This document shows positions 1-5,622 of a stretch of DNA of 22,281 bases, in pieces. Origin of the DNA: a virus. The stretch is from IMG/VR virus record IMGVR_UViG_3300025137_000332, positions 1 to 22,281 of that record; one strand, written 5' to 3'. The position numbers and the translations under genes are program-made. Under the pieces are notes generated by a model. That model saw only the letters and a program-made list of their open reading frames with translations, searched no databases and was not told the origin of the DNA. The first letter of the stretch is position 1; each line of letters starts with the position of its first letter.

Positions 1-141
1 GATATGTTGAAGTCTATTGAGAAGATTAAAAAGAAGACGCCAGGTAATGGGTTCGCTAAGATGCAGTGTAAGGAACGAATTGCAGAGTTGGAAAAAATCT
101 TTGATGAGATTGACTATGCAGCCCAGATTACCTATGATTAA
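1..141 (+). CDS. 3' end of a hypothetical protein (5' end outside window)
   Basis: Frame 1 is open from the window edge to a TAA at 139-141 and gives the last 46 residues of a protein. The fragment is rich in Lys, Glu and Ile (for example KSIEKIKKK and ERIAELEKIFDEID), which suggests a charged helical C-terminus, possibly a short coiled coil. I do not recognise a family. It lies upstream of a strong promoter, on the same strand as every other gene here. The AT-rich, AAA/GAT-rich codon use matches the small genes that follow. Function unknown; the fragment is too short to assign. Confidence 0.6.
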   Translation, partial: DMLKSIEKIKKKTPGNGFAKMQCKERIAELEKIFDEIDYAAQITYD

Positions 142-154
142 AAAAGATCAAAAT

Positions 155-229
155 AAGTGAAGAAAGTGCTTGACTTTGTTATCATAACATGGTATATTGA
201 TCAAGTAACAATGAGAAAGAGGTTTTATT
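155..229 (+). repeat. Promoter/RBS cassette, copy 1 of a direct repeat
   Basis: The segment carries an upstream 20-mer (155-174), a 17-bp spacer, a -10 region, GATCAAGTAA and AAAGAGGTT before the start codon. The same order and mostly the same bases recur at 820-894, about 665 bp downstream. The spacer between -35 and -10 is the most divergent part, while the upstream block, the region after the -10 and the RBS are kept. Confidence 0.8.
170..198 (+). promoter_or_regulatory. sigma70-like promoter P1 of the small-gene block
   Basis: A -35 hexamer TTGACT (170-175) is separated by exactly 17 bp from a -10 hexamer TATATT (193-198). It lies in the only gap between the first fragment and the 81-aa gene, about 30 nt before that start codon. 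The sequence around it is almost repeated at 820-894. A host-type -35/-10 promoter rather than the phage late motif suggests early transcription by unmodified host RNA polymerase; that timing is inferred. Confidence 0.8.
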
Positions 230-475
230 ATGAAGTTTGAAAAGTGGTTAGATACGTTGGTTGAAGAAAAAGGTCTTGACTTAGACCATACCTTTGAGTA
301 CAACGGCCCAGTCTATGGGATGAATATGATTCCATTGGAATCAGTGGTTGAACAAATCAAGGCGTTTCATCCTCAAACCCAAGAGATGACAAAGAATAGA
401 TTGGTTGAGATTGATTTTAAAAACGGTGATGTAATGCATTTCTTTGGTTACATTGCACAGAAAATGGCGATATAG
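230..475 (+). CDS. Hypothetical small acidic protein, 81 aa
   Basis: The start codon is ATG at 230, preceded by AAAGAGG (216-222) at good spacing and by promoter P1. The protein begins MKFEKWLDTLVEEKGLDL and ends with an IDFKNGDVMHFFGYIAQ segment; it is mixed alpha/beta in character and acidic, with no signal peptide, membrane segment or catalytic motif. It resembles in style small uncharacterised proteins of marine T4-like phages, but I cannot name a family. It is the first gene after P1, and its stop overlaps the ribosome-binding site of the next gene (AGGAG at 474-478), so the two are probably co-translated. Being first in a host-type promoter unit fits an early phage protein; the function is unknown. 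Confidence 0.75.
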   Translation: MKFEKWLDTLVEEKGLDLDHTFEYNGPVYGMNMIPLESVVEQIKAFHPQTQEMTKNRLVEIDFKNGDVMHFFGYIAQKMAI

Positions 476-486
476 GAGAATATATT

Positions 487-819
487 ATGGGATTACATAT
501 TGAAGTTTATAAGAATGGTAAGTGGGATTGCACAAATGGTGGAGTTACCTCTGGCGATATTAAAGGTCTTTGTATTGAAAACGTAAGTGGGCCGTTTAAT
601 CCAAGTGAGGATTATCCTGCTGCTCAGTTAGTTTCAAGGAATGTTATGGGTAGAACAATCGTTCACATCGTTCCTACTGCTGAGATTGAAAAGGGTTCGT
701 GGACTATGATGGGTGGACACTATGGTTCAACATCAGATTCAAGGTTCAGCGAAAAGGTTGAAGAGATGATGGGTACACCATTCTATGGGGCTCTTGCAAT
801 TCACGATAGAGTTGAATAA
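487..819 (+). CDS. Hypothetical protein, 110 aa
   Basis: The start is ATG at 487, behind an AGGAG site that overlaps the stop codon of the preceding gene. The product is soluble, with no transmembrane segment or signal peptide. It opens with a beta-like MGLHIEVYKNGKWDC, has a glycine-rich middle, and carries two histidine-containing patches (IVHIVPTAEIE and MMGGHYGSTSDSRF) that might bind a ligand or metal; that is only a guess from composition. The end (FYGALAIHDRVE) looks like a folded domain edge. No known family was recognised. It is the second gene of the P1 unit and is followed at once by the second promoter copy, so P1 may serve only this pair. Confidence 0.72.
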   Translation: MGLHIEVYKNGKWDCTNGGVTSGDIKGLCIENVSGPFNPSEDYPAAQLVSRNVMGRTIVHIVPTAEIEKGSWTMMGGHYGSTSDSRFSEKVEEMMGTPFYGALAIHDRVE

Positions 820-894
820 AAGTGAAGAAAGTGCTTGACATTGGCTAATTACTATGGTACTATGATCAAGTAAGATAAAGAAAGAGGTTATATT
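820..894 (+). repeat. Promoter/RBS cassette, copy 2 of a direct repeat
   Basis: This is the second copy of the cassette at 155-229. It has an identical 20-mer at 820-839, the same 17-bp promoter spacing, GATCAAGTAA after the -10 and AAAGAGGTT ahead of the ATG at 895. Such repeated regulatory cassettes in phages often mark places where small gene modules are gained or swapped by recombination. Confidence 0.8.
835..863 (+). promoter_or_regulatory. sigma70-like promoter P2, near-copy of P1
   Basis: A perfect -35 TTGACA (835-840) and a -10 TACTAT (858-863) are spaced by 17 bp. The 20-mer at 820-839 is identical to that at 155-174, and the sequence downstream of the -10 (GATCAAGTAA) is also shared with P1. 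It drives the run of four small genes and probably the tRNA, up to the terminator at 1769-1795. Confidence 0.82.
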
Positions 895-1131
895 ATGAAT
901 ACAAATATTGAAAAGATTGTGAGTGAGATTGTTGACTTTGTTGCTTACGTTGAGAGTTTCTACGGTAATGTGCCTGATGCCATTTACCCTATCGGTGCGA
1001 CACCCAATATGATTTTGTCTGCTACTAAGAAGTATATTAATGACAGACCAGATGATTTTTGTGGAGACAGTCTTGACCGTGAAAGAGTTAGAGACATTAT
1101 GATTAATGATTATGGATTGGAGTGGAAATAA
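895..1131 (+). CDS. Hypothetical protein, 78 aa
   Basis: The start is ATG at 895, 7 nt after AAAGAGG in the repeated promoter cassette. The product is acidic and probably helical at the N-terminus (NIEKIVSEIVDFVAYVESF), followed by a Pro/Gly-containing linker and a charged segment (DRPDDFCGDSLDRERVRDI). There is no membrane segment, export signal or recognised motif. It is the first gene of the P2 transcription unit and its TAA shares one base with the next ATG, which suggests translational coupling. Function unknown; an early host-modifying protein is possible by position only. Confidence 0.72.
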   Translation: MNTNIEKIVSEIVDFVAYVESFYGNVPDAIYPIGATPNMILSATKKYINDRPDDFCGDSLDRERVRDIMINDYGLEWK

Positions 1132-1316
1132 TGAATGATATTTTAAAAGACATTGATGACCTTACGGTTGTTTTGGATGCCATCAAAGTTGGAATTAAAC
1201 CCGACTCTGTGTGTGATGCGATTGAGAAAATCATCGCTGTCAAGAAATCCCAAGTTGAATTGTTTGAGTTTGATTTGGAAAAAGAATTTAACAATGAAAT
1301 GAAAGAGGTAGCCTAA
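1131..1316 (+). CDS. Hypothetical helical protein, 61 aa
   Basis: I chose ATG 1131 because it overlaps the upstream stop codon by one base (TAATG) and has GGAG at 1119-1122; an in-frame GTG at 1122 would add three residues but lacks its own site. The protein (start MNDILKDIDDLTVVLDAIKV) is acidic and predicted to be mostly alpha-helical, with a heptad-like C-terminal half ending in ELFEFDLEKEFNNEM. No family recognised. It is coupled on both sides by stop/start overlaps, so it probably belongs to one operon with its neighbours. Confidence 0.68.
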   Translation: MNDILKDIDDLTVVLDAIKVGIKPDSVCDAIEKIIAVKKSQVELFEFDLEKEFNNEMKEVA

Positions 1317-1492
1317 TGAGTAAAGTAAAAAACTGGATTATGGATATGGAAGAGTCAGTTCACGCTGCTCTTGATTCCAATTGTACTACAGTTGAACAAG
1401 TGATTGCATTCGTAAAGAATGATTCCGATGTTCAACTTTGTGATGAAGTGTTTGTCACAGAATACTTTAATGAGTGTATGGAGGCTGTTTAA
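1316..1492 (+). CDS. Hypothetical small acidic protein, 58 aa
   Basis: A short frame runs from ATG at 1316 (sharing one base with the TAA of the previous gene) to TAA at 1490-1492. AGAGG at 1304-1308 is a good ribosome-binding site. The translation opens MSKVKNWIMDMEESVHAAL and is acidic and soluble, with three cysteines (near residues 23, 42 and 54). The one-base overlaps on both ends and the matching codon use make it a credible gene despite its size. No family or function is recognised. Confidence 0.65.
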   Translation: MSKVKNWIMDMEESVHAALDSNCTTVEQVIAFVKNDSDVQLCDEVFVTEYFNECMEAV

Positions 1493-1677
1493 TGTTTGAG
1501 ACAACAATTAAATTTCAGACTGAAGTTGGTAGTTCTGTTATCAACCGTTCAACTGGCATCTTTATTGGTGAGACTGAAGAGTCTTCTGTTCAAACCGCCC
1601 TATCAGAGTTTGCTACTCATTATGGCAAACCACAAGACATTCTAGAAATCAAAACTCTAGATAAGACAAAAGACTAA
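1492..1677 (+). CDS. Hypothetical protein, 61 aa
   Basis: ATG 1492 is chosen because GGAGG (1480-1484) sits 7 nt upstream and the codon overlaps the previous stop (TAATG); an in-frame GTG at 1474 lies before that site and is unlikely. The product begins MFETTIKFQTEVGSSVINR and looks like a small alternating-strand beta fold followed by a helix (SSVQTALSEFATHYG). No export signal or motif is recognised. It is the last protein gene of the P2 unit; the tRNA gene starts 6 nt after its stop. Confidence 0.68.
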   Translation: MFETTIKFQTEVGSSVINRSTGIFIGETEESSVQTALSEFATHYGKPQDILEIKTLDKTKD

Positions 1678-1683
1678 TCCAAT

Positions 1684-1761
1684 CTGCCCTTAGCTCAGTT
1701 GGATTAGAGCAACAGCCTTCTAAGCTGTAGGTCGCAAGTTCGAGTCTTGCAGGGCAGGCCA
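1684..1761 (+). tRNA. tRNA-Arg (anticodon UCU), CCA encoded
   Basis: All cloverleaf arms can be drawn by hand. The acceptor stem is CTGCCCT (1684-1690) with AGGGCAG (1751-1757). The D stem is GCTC/GAGC (1693-1696 with 1707-1710). The anticodon stem is ACAGC/GCTGT (1712-1716 with 1724-1728), with loop CTTCTAA and anticodon TCT at 1719-1721. The T stem is GCAAG/CTTGC (1734-1738 with 1746-1750), with loop TTCGAGT. The discriminator is G1758, followed by encoded CCA (1759-1761). It reads AGA (and AGG by wobble). AGA is heavily used here: in the gp25 gene 8 of 11 Arg codons are AGA and 3 are CGT. Phage tRNAs for AGA are common and are usually explained as compensating for low host supply. Confidence 0.95.
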
Positions 1762-1765
1762 ATCC

Positions 1766-1795
1766 AAAGGGAGAGCATCATCGCTCTCCCTTTTT
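1766..1795 (+). terminator. Rho-independent terminator after the tRNA
   Basis: An 8-bp GC-rich stem GGGAGAGC (1769-1776) pairs with GCTCTCCC (1783-1790) around a 6-nt loop, can be extended by AAA/TTT (1766-1768 with 1791-1793), and is followed by TTTTT (1791-1795). It lies 7 nt after the tRNA CCA and just before the first late promoter, so it separates the small-gene/tRNA unit from the structural genes. Confidence 0.92.
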
Positions 1796-1798
1796 CGT

Positions 1799-1806
1799 TA
1801 TAAATA
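1799..1806 (+). promoter_or_regulatory. T4-type late promoter (TATAAATA) upstream of the hub gene
   Basis: This is an exact TATAAATA octamer, the -10-only element recognised by the T4 late sigma factor gp55 with its clamp-linked coactivator. It lies 19 nt before the ATG of the baseplate hub gene and directly after the terminator, the expected place for the start of a late operon. Confidence 0.88.
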
Positions 1807-1824
1807 GTGGCAGGAGATTTATGA

Positions 1825-2943
1825 ATGTCAAATTATTTTAGCGGGATGGATGGGTTCATCTGGTTCACAGGCGTAGTTGAAGATAGAAACGATCCAGACA
1901 AACTTGGTCGTGTTCGTGTTCGTTGCGTAGGATACCACACAGATAACATCCAGAAAATTCCAACTTCCGATTTACCTTGGGCATGGGTTATGATGCCAAC
2001 AACATCATCAGCACTAAATGGTATTGGTGAGTCACCTTCCTTTATAGTTGAAGGCAGTTGGGTTATTGGTTTCTGGCGTGACCCTCAAACAATGCAAGAA
2101 CCTATTATCATGGGTACACTGCCTGGCGTTCCATCCGTATCTCCAAACAAAGACAAAGGTTTCAATGACCAAAGAGAAGACCCAGACTATGGGCCTTATC
2201 CTATAACTATTGAAGAGTCTGATACAAATAGACTTGCACGAAATGATGAAGACAAGCAACATACAATGCTTAAGAGCAAAGATGATGCACAGACAAAAGA
2301 AGTTCCTATTGCAAATGCAAAGCCCATTATCGGAAGTTCTGATGCTACGGTTGATGCTTCTGCAACAGTAGATACAATTAATGATACAACTACAGAAACT
2401 AAGTGGAATGAACCTCTTACTTCAGACAAATCTTCTAAGGAAGATACAACAAGATACGCATCAAAGTATCCCTACAATCATGTTATGGAAACAGAGAGTG
2501 GACATATCGTAGAATATGATGATACAAAGAATGCAGAACGAATACAAGAATATCATAAGAGCGGAACATTCTATGAGATAGATGCTGATGGAAATAAAGT
2601 TACTAGAATTGTAGGGAACAATTACAACATTGTTGCTGGTACAGATTTTATAAACGTAAAGGGTGATGTAAACCTTACGATTGATTCAAACTGCAAGACA
2701 TATATTAAAGGTGATTGGGATATCCAAGTTGATGGTAACGTCAATGAGGTAATCAAAGGAACACTAACACAAGATGTAACTGGAGCAGTATCAGAAACTT
2801 ACAAAGCAGAAAAAACAGAAAACGTAACAGGACTTGTTTCGGAAACATATCAAGCAAGTCAAACAACAAATATTACAGGAACACTAGACTTGGATGCTTC
2901 ATCTGAAGTAGACGTTGATGCTGGTGTAATTAATCTAAACTAG
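1825..2943 (+). CDS. 5: Baseplate hub / central spike protein, gp5-like, lacking the lysozyme domain
   Basis: The start is ATG 1825, with AGGAG at 1812-1816; the ATG at 1821 is out of frame and soon stops. Residues about 8-105 resemble the N-terminal OB-fold of T4 gp5 and related spike proteins (FTGVVEDRNDPDKLGRVRVR, then GSWVIGFWRDPQTMQEPIIMG). Residues 110-210 are a hydrophilic linker. Residues about 215-270 contain the VgrG/gp5-type segment METESGHIVEYDD with HKSGTFYEIDADGNK, and 270-372 form short valine/threonine repeats expected of a triple-stranded beta-helix needle. T4 gp5 is 575 aa because a lysozyme domain lies between the OB-fold and the needle; at 372 aa this protein has no room for one. 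The next gene encodes the PAAR tip, which should cap this spike. The fold assignment is from pattern recognition. Confidence 0.88.
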   Translation: MSNYFSGMDGFIWFTGVVEDRNDPDKLGRVRVRCVGYHTDNIQKIPTSDLPWAWVMMPTTSSALNGIGESPSFIVEGSWVIGFWRDPQTMQEPIIMGTLPGVPSVSPNKDKGFNDQREDPDYGPYPITIEESDTNRLARNDEDKQHTMLKSKDDAQTKEVPIANAKPIIGSSDATVDASATVDTINDTTTETKWNEPLTSDKSSKEDTTRYASKYPYNHVMETESGHIVEYDDTKNAERIQEYHKSGTFYEIDADGNKVTRIVGNNYNIVAGTDFINVKGDVNLTIDSNCKTYIKGDWDIQVDGNVNEVIKGTLTQDVTGAVSETYKAEKTENVTGLVSETYQASQTTNITGTLDLDASSEVDVDAGVINLN

Positions 2944-2951
2944 GAGATGAT

Positions 2952-3248
2952 ATGCCGGCAGTTACAAGAGTAGGTTTAGATAGTCATGTTGGTCATGCAA
3001 GTCCTACACCAAATCCATTTCATAAAACATCATATGCAACAGGTTCTTCAAACGTATTAACGAATGGAGCACAGACAACTAGGATTGGAGACACGACAGG
3101 TTGTGGTGACCCAGCGACAGGTGGTTCTGGTACTGTCTTTGTTAATGGTATTCCAGTTCACAGAAAAGGTGATGGTACAGGTGGACATGGGAGTTGGGTG
3201 CCAAATGCATCATCTTCTGGTTCTCCAAATGTAAATGCTGGTGGTTGA
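2952..3248 (+). CDS. 5.4: PAAR-repeat spike tip protein (gp5.4-like)
   Basis: This 98-aa protein starts 8 nt after the hub gene, with AGGAG at 2943-2947. It shows the PAAR-family pattern: MPAVTRVGLDSHVGHASPTPNPF at the start, then TTRIGDTTGCGD, GTVFVNGIPVHRKGD and a GGHGSW turn. The histidines and the single cysteine near the middle are the residues that bind a metal ion at the cone apex in PAAR proteins. PAAR proteins sharpen the tip of gp5/VgrG spikes in contractile tails and type VI secretion systems. Position right after the hub gene agrees with T4-like phages of marine bacteria. No effector extension is present: the protein ends soon after the PAAR fold. Confidence 0.9.
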   Translation: MPAVTRVGLDSHVGHASPTPNPFHKTSYATGSSNVLTNGAQTTRIGDTTGCGDPATGGSGTVFVNGIPVHRKGDGTGGHGSWVPNASSSGSPNVNAGG

Positions 3249-3251
3249 CGT

Positions 3252-3259
3252 TATAAATA
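3252..3259 (+). promoter_or_regulatory. T4-type late promoter (TATAAATA) upstream of gp25
   Basis: An exact TATAAATA lies in the 29-nt gap between the PAAR gene and the gp25 gene, 19 nt before the latter's ATG. It is the second of three exact copies found in intergenic gaps. Confidence 0.85.
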
Positions 3260-3277
3260 ATAGAAAAGGATAATCAC

Positions 3278-3718
3278 ATGGCAGTTCAATCAGCATACAG
3301 AGATGCAGAGCGTACAAACGATTCAAGTCGTAGTGTCAAAAAGTTTAAAGACCTTAACTTGAATTTCACAAAGCATCCAAGTACAAAAGACGTAACAACT
3401 CTTTCTGACGCAGCTTCTGTTAAGCGTAGTGTTAGAAATCTTGTTCAGTATGGTATGTATGAAAAACCTTTCCATCCAGAGATTGCCTCTGGTGTTAGAG
3501 ATTTGTTATTTGAACCAATGAGTCCATTCTCTTCAAACATTCTTGCAAGAAAAATTGAAGATGTAATTAATAACTTTGAACCAAGAGCTTTACTCGCTGG
3601 AGTTAATGTTACTCCAAGATTTGATAATAATGAATATGAAGTAACCGTAGAGTTCTATATCAACAATGCTCCGTCTGAACTTGTTGACTTATCCTTTACT
3701 TTAGAGAGAATTAGATAA
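3278..3718 (+). CDS. 25: Baseplate wedge protein gp25 (GPW/gp25 family)
   Basis: The start is ATG 3278, with AAAGGA at 3265-3270. At 146 aa it is close to T4 gp25 (132 aa). The family signature is clear: FEPMSPFSSNILARKIEDVI (about 78-97) followed by the conserved EPR triplet at 101-103 (NNFEPRALLAGVNV), then an amphipathic strand pair (NEYEVTVEFYINN). In T4 and in type VI secretion (TssE), gp25 sits at the junction of the inner baseplate and the first sheath ring and helps start sheath assembly; the EPR motif contacts the gp6 core bundle. The gp6 gene follows with zero spacing (stop TAA 3716-3718, next ATG 3719), as expected for partners. Confidence 0.95.
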   Translation: MAVQSAYRDAERTNDSSRSVKKFKDLNLNFTKHPSTKDVTTLSDAASVKRSVRNLVQYGMYEKPFHPEIASGVRDLLFEPMSPFSSNILARKIEDVINNFEPRALLAGVNVTPRFDNNEYEVTVEFYINNAPSELVDLSFTLERIR

Positions 3719-5620
3719 ATGGCAACCACAGATAAAAGATTAACAATTACAGATTTAGACTTTGATGATATTAAAGCAAATCTAAAAACATTTATGCGTA
3801 ATCAATCAGAGTTTACTGATTATGATTTTGAGGGTTCTGGAATAAACGCTGTACTAGATGTGCTTGCGTATAATACACACTACCTTGCAATGAATGTAAA
3901 TATGGCTGCAAATGAAATGTTCTTGGATACTTCTTCAATCAGAAGTTCCGCTGTTTCTCATGCAAAGACTTTAGGTTATATTCCCAACTCTGTTCGGGCG
4001 CCTGTTGCATATATTGATGTTACTTTAAACAACTTTGGTGCTACCACTATTGCTACTCTTCCAAGAGGAACAAAGTTTAATGCATCCGTTGATGATGTTA
4101 ACTATGACTTTGTAACTGTTTCCGATTTTACTGCACTCGCTTCTAACAGTGTATTATCATTCTCTAACATTCCAATCTATGAGGGAACTTATACTACAAA
4201 TAGATATACAGTCAACACACAGAACGTAGATCAAAGATTTGTTCTTACGAATAATCGTGCAGATACCACAACAATGAAAGTTCAAGTGTTCCAATCATCT
4301 GACTCTACGCAATCTATAACATACACTCAAGCAACAGATATCACTCAAGCGGGTTCAACTGCTAATGTTTATTTTTTACAAGAAGTAGAAGATGGTAAGT
4401 TTGAAATATACTTTGGTGACGGTATTGTTGGTCGTGCATTATCTAATGGTAATGTTGTTGTTATAACATATGTTGTTACTAATAAGACAGCAGCAAATAC
4501 TGCTACAGGTTTTAATACATCCGCTAGTATTTCTGGTATATCAGATATAACTGTTGCAACATCTGAAGCGGCTTCTGGTGGTGCAGAAGCAGAAAGTATT
4601 AAGTCTATTAAACTTAACGCTCCTCTTGATTACGCATCACAGGGTAGAGCAGTAACACCAGATGACTACAAAGTTATCATTCCAAAAATTTATGCTAATA
4701 CTAAATCAGTTCAAGTATGGGGTGGAGAAGATAATGCCACTTCTGTATACGGTAGAGTTTATATTTCAATTGTTCCCACAACAGGAGCAGTAACTACAGC
4801 TGCTAAGGCTGACATTGTTAGAGAACTGAAAAGTCTTTATACCATTGCATCAGTGACGCCAGTTATTGTTGACCCTGTAACAACCTTTATTAGATTCCAA
4901 ACTAATTTCAAATATAACGAAAAAGATACAACACAAACAAAAGAATCTTTGATTAGTAAAGTTACTACTGCATTAACAAATTATGATTCAAATGAACTTC
5001 AAAGCTTTGAAGGTATTTTTAGACATTCTTATGTAACTGGACTTATTGATGATACGGATGATGCTATTCTATCTAACGTAACCACAGTAAAATTATCTCA
5101 ACGTATTACTCCTACTTTGAATACAGAAACAAAATATAATCTAGACTTTAACAATGCATTATACTATCCACACAGTGGACATGATGCTACTGGTGGTGGA
5201 ATACTTTCTTCTACTGGATTTAAAATTTCTGGAAATACAAATGAAATGTTTTTGAATGATGATGGTATGGGTAATATTAGAATGTATTATATCACAGGTG
5301 GTTCAACAAAAACTTATGTAAATGATACTGCTGGTACAATTGATTATGCCACTGGTACGATTGTCCTTACAGCATTAAACATTACTTCAATTTCTGATGT
5401 TGACCTTTCCACATCAAATACAATAAGAGTTGTTGTGATACCAAGTTCATATGATATTGCAGCTGTACGAAATCAAATATTAAAAATAGACTTCACTAAT
5501 TCACTTGTTGCCGCTGACGTAGATACAATTGCATCTGGTGGTTCTGCTGCTGGAACATCTTATACAACATCTACTGTTTACTCATCGTCATCAACAGCAT
5601 CAACTAGCACTGGTTATTAA
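3719..5620 (+). CDS. 6: Baseplate wedge protein gp6
   Basis: This 633-aa protein (T4 gp6 is 660 aa) directly abuts the gp25 gene and probably depends on translational coupling, since only GAGAGA (3704-3709) resembles a binding site. The N-terminal part is typical of gp6/gpJ-like wedge proteins: LDFDDIKANLKTFMRNQ (14-30), FEGSGINAVLDVLAYNTHYLA (37-57) and NEMFLDTSSIRSSAVSHAKTLGY (65-87). A middle motif FEIYFGDGIVGRAL (228-241) and LDYASQGRAVTPDDYK (303-318) also match the family. gp6 dimers form the ring holding the baseplate wedges together. The last 27 residues are Ser/Thr-rich low complexity. AGA and CGT dominate its arginine codons. Confidence 0.93.
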   Translation: MATTDKRLTITDLDFDDIKANLKTFMRNQSEFTDYDFEGSGINAVLDVLAYNTHYLAMNVNMAANEMFLDTSSIRSSAVSHAKTLGYIPNSVRAPVAYIDVTLNNFGATTIATLPRGTKFNASVDDVNYDFVTVSDFTALASNSVLSFSNIPIYEGTYTTNRYTVNTQNVDQRFVLTNNRADTTTMKVQVFQSSDSTQSITYTQATDITQAGSTANVYFLQEVEDGKFEIYFGDGIVGRALSNGNVVVITYVVTNKTAANTATGFNTSASISGISDITVATSEAASGGAEAESIKSIKLNAPLDYASQGRAVTPDDYKVIIPKIYANTKSVQVWGGEDNATSVYGRVYISIVPTTGAVTTAAKADIVRELKSLYTIASVTPVIVDPVTTFIRFQTNFKYNEKDTTQTKESLISKVTTALTNYDSNELQSFEGIFRHSYVTGLIDDTDDAILSNVTTVKLSQRITPTLNTETKYNLDFNNALYYPHSGHDATGGGILSSTGFKISGNTNEMFLNDDGMGNIRMYYITGGSTKTYVNDTAGTIDYATGTIVLTALNITSISDVDLSTSNTIRVVVIPSSYDIAAVRNQILKIDFTNSLVAADVDTIASGGSAAGTSYTTSTVYSSSSTASTSTGY

Positions 5621-5622
5621 AA

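Noticed and set aside
1103-1294. - strand frame opposite the 78-aa and 61-aa genes
   Set aside because: All supported genes and ribosome-binding sites are on the + strand; no binding site for this frame, and the opposite + genes are tightly coupled.
1122-1316. GTG start at 1122 for the 61-aa gene
   Set aside because: The GGAG site overlaps this codon and the ATG at 1131 makes the TAATG overlap seen in the following genes, so ATG 1131 is preferred.
1684-1761. tRNA as a prophage attachment site
   Set aside because: There is no integrase gene and no direct repeat of the tRNA 3' end elsewhere in the window; T4-like phages are normally lytic, so a translation role is the simpler reading.
2645-2655. 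TATAAACG inside the hub gene, as a late promoter
   Set aside because: It deviates at the conserved last positions and lies inside a gene with no start codon nearby that needs it.
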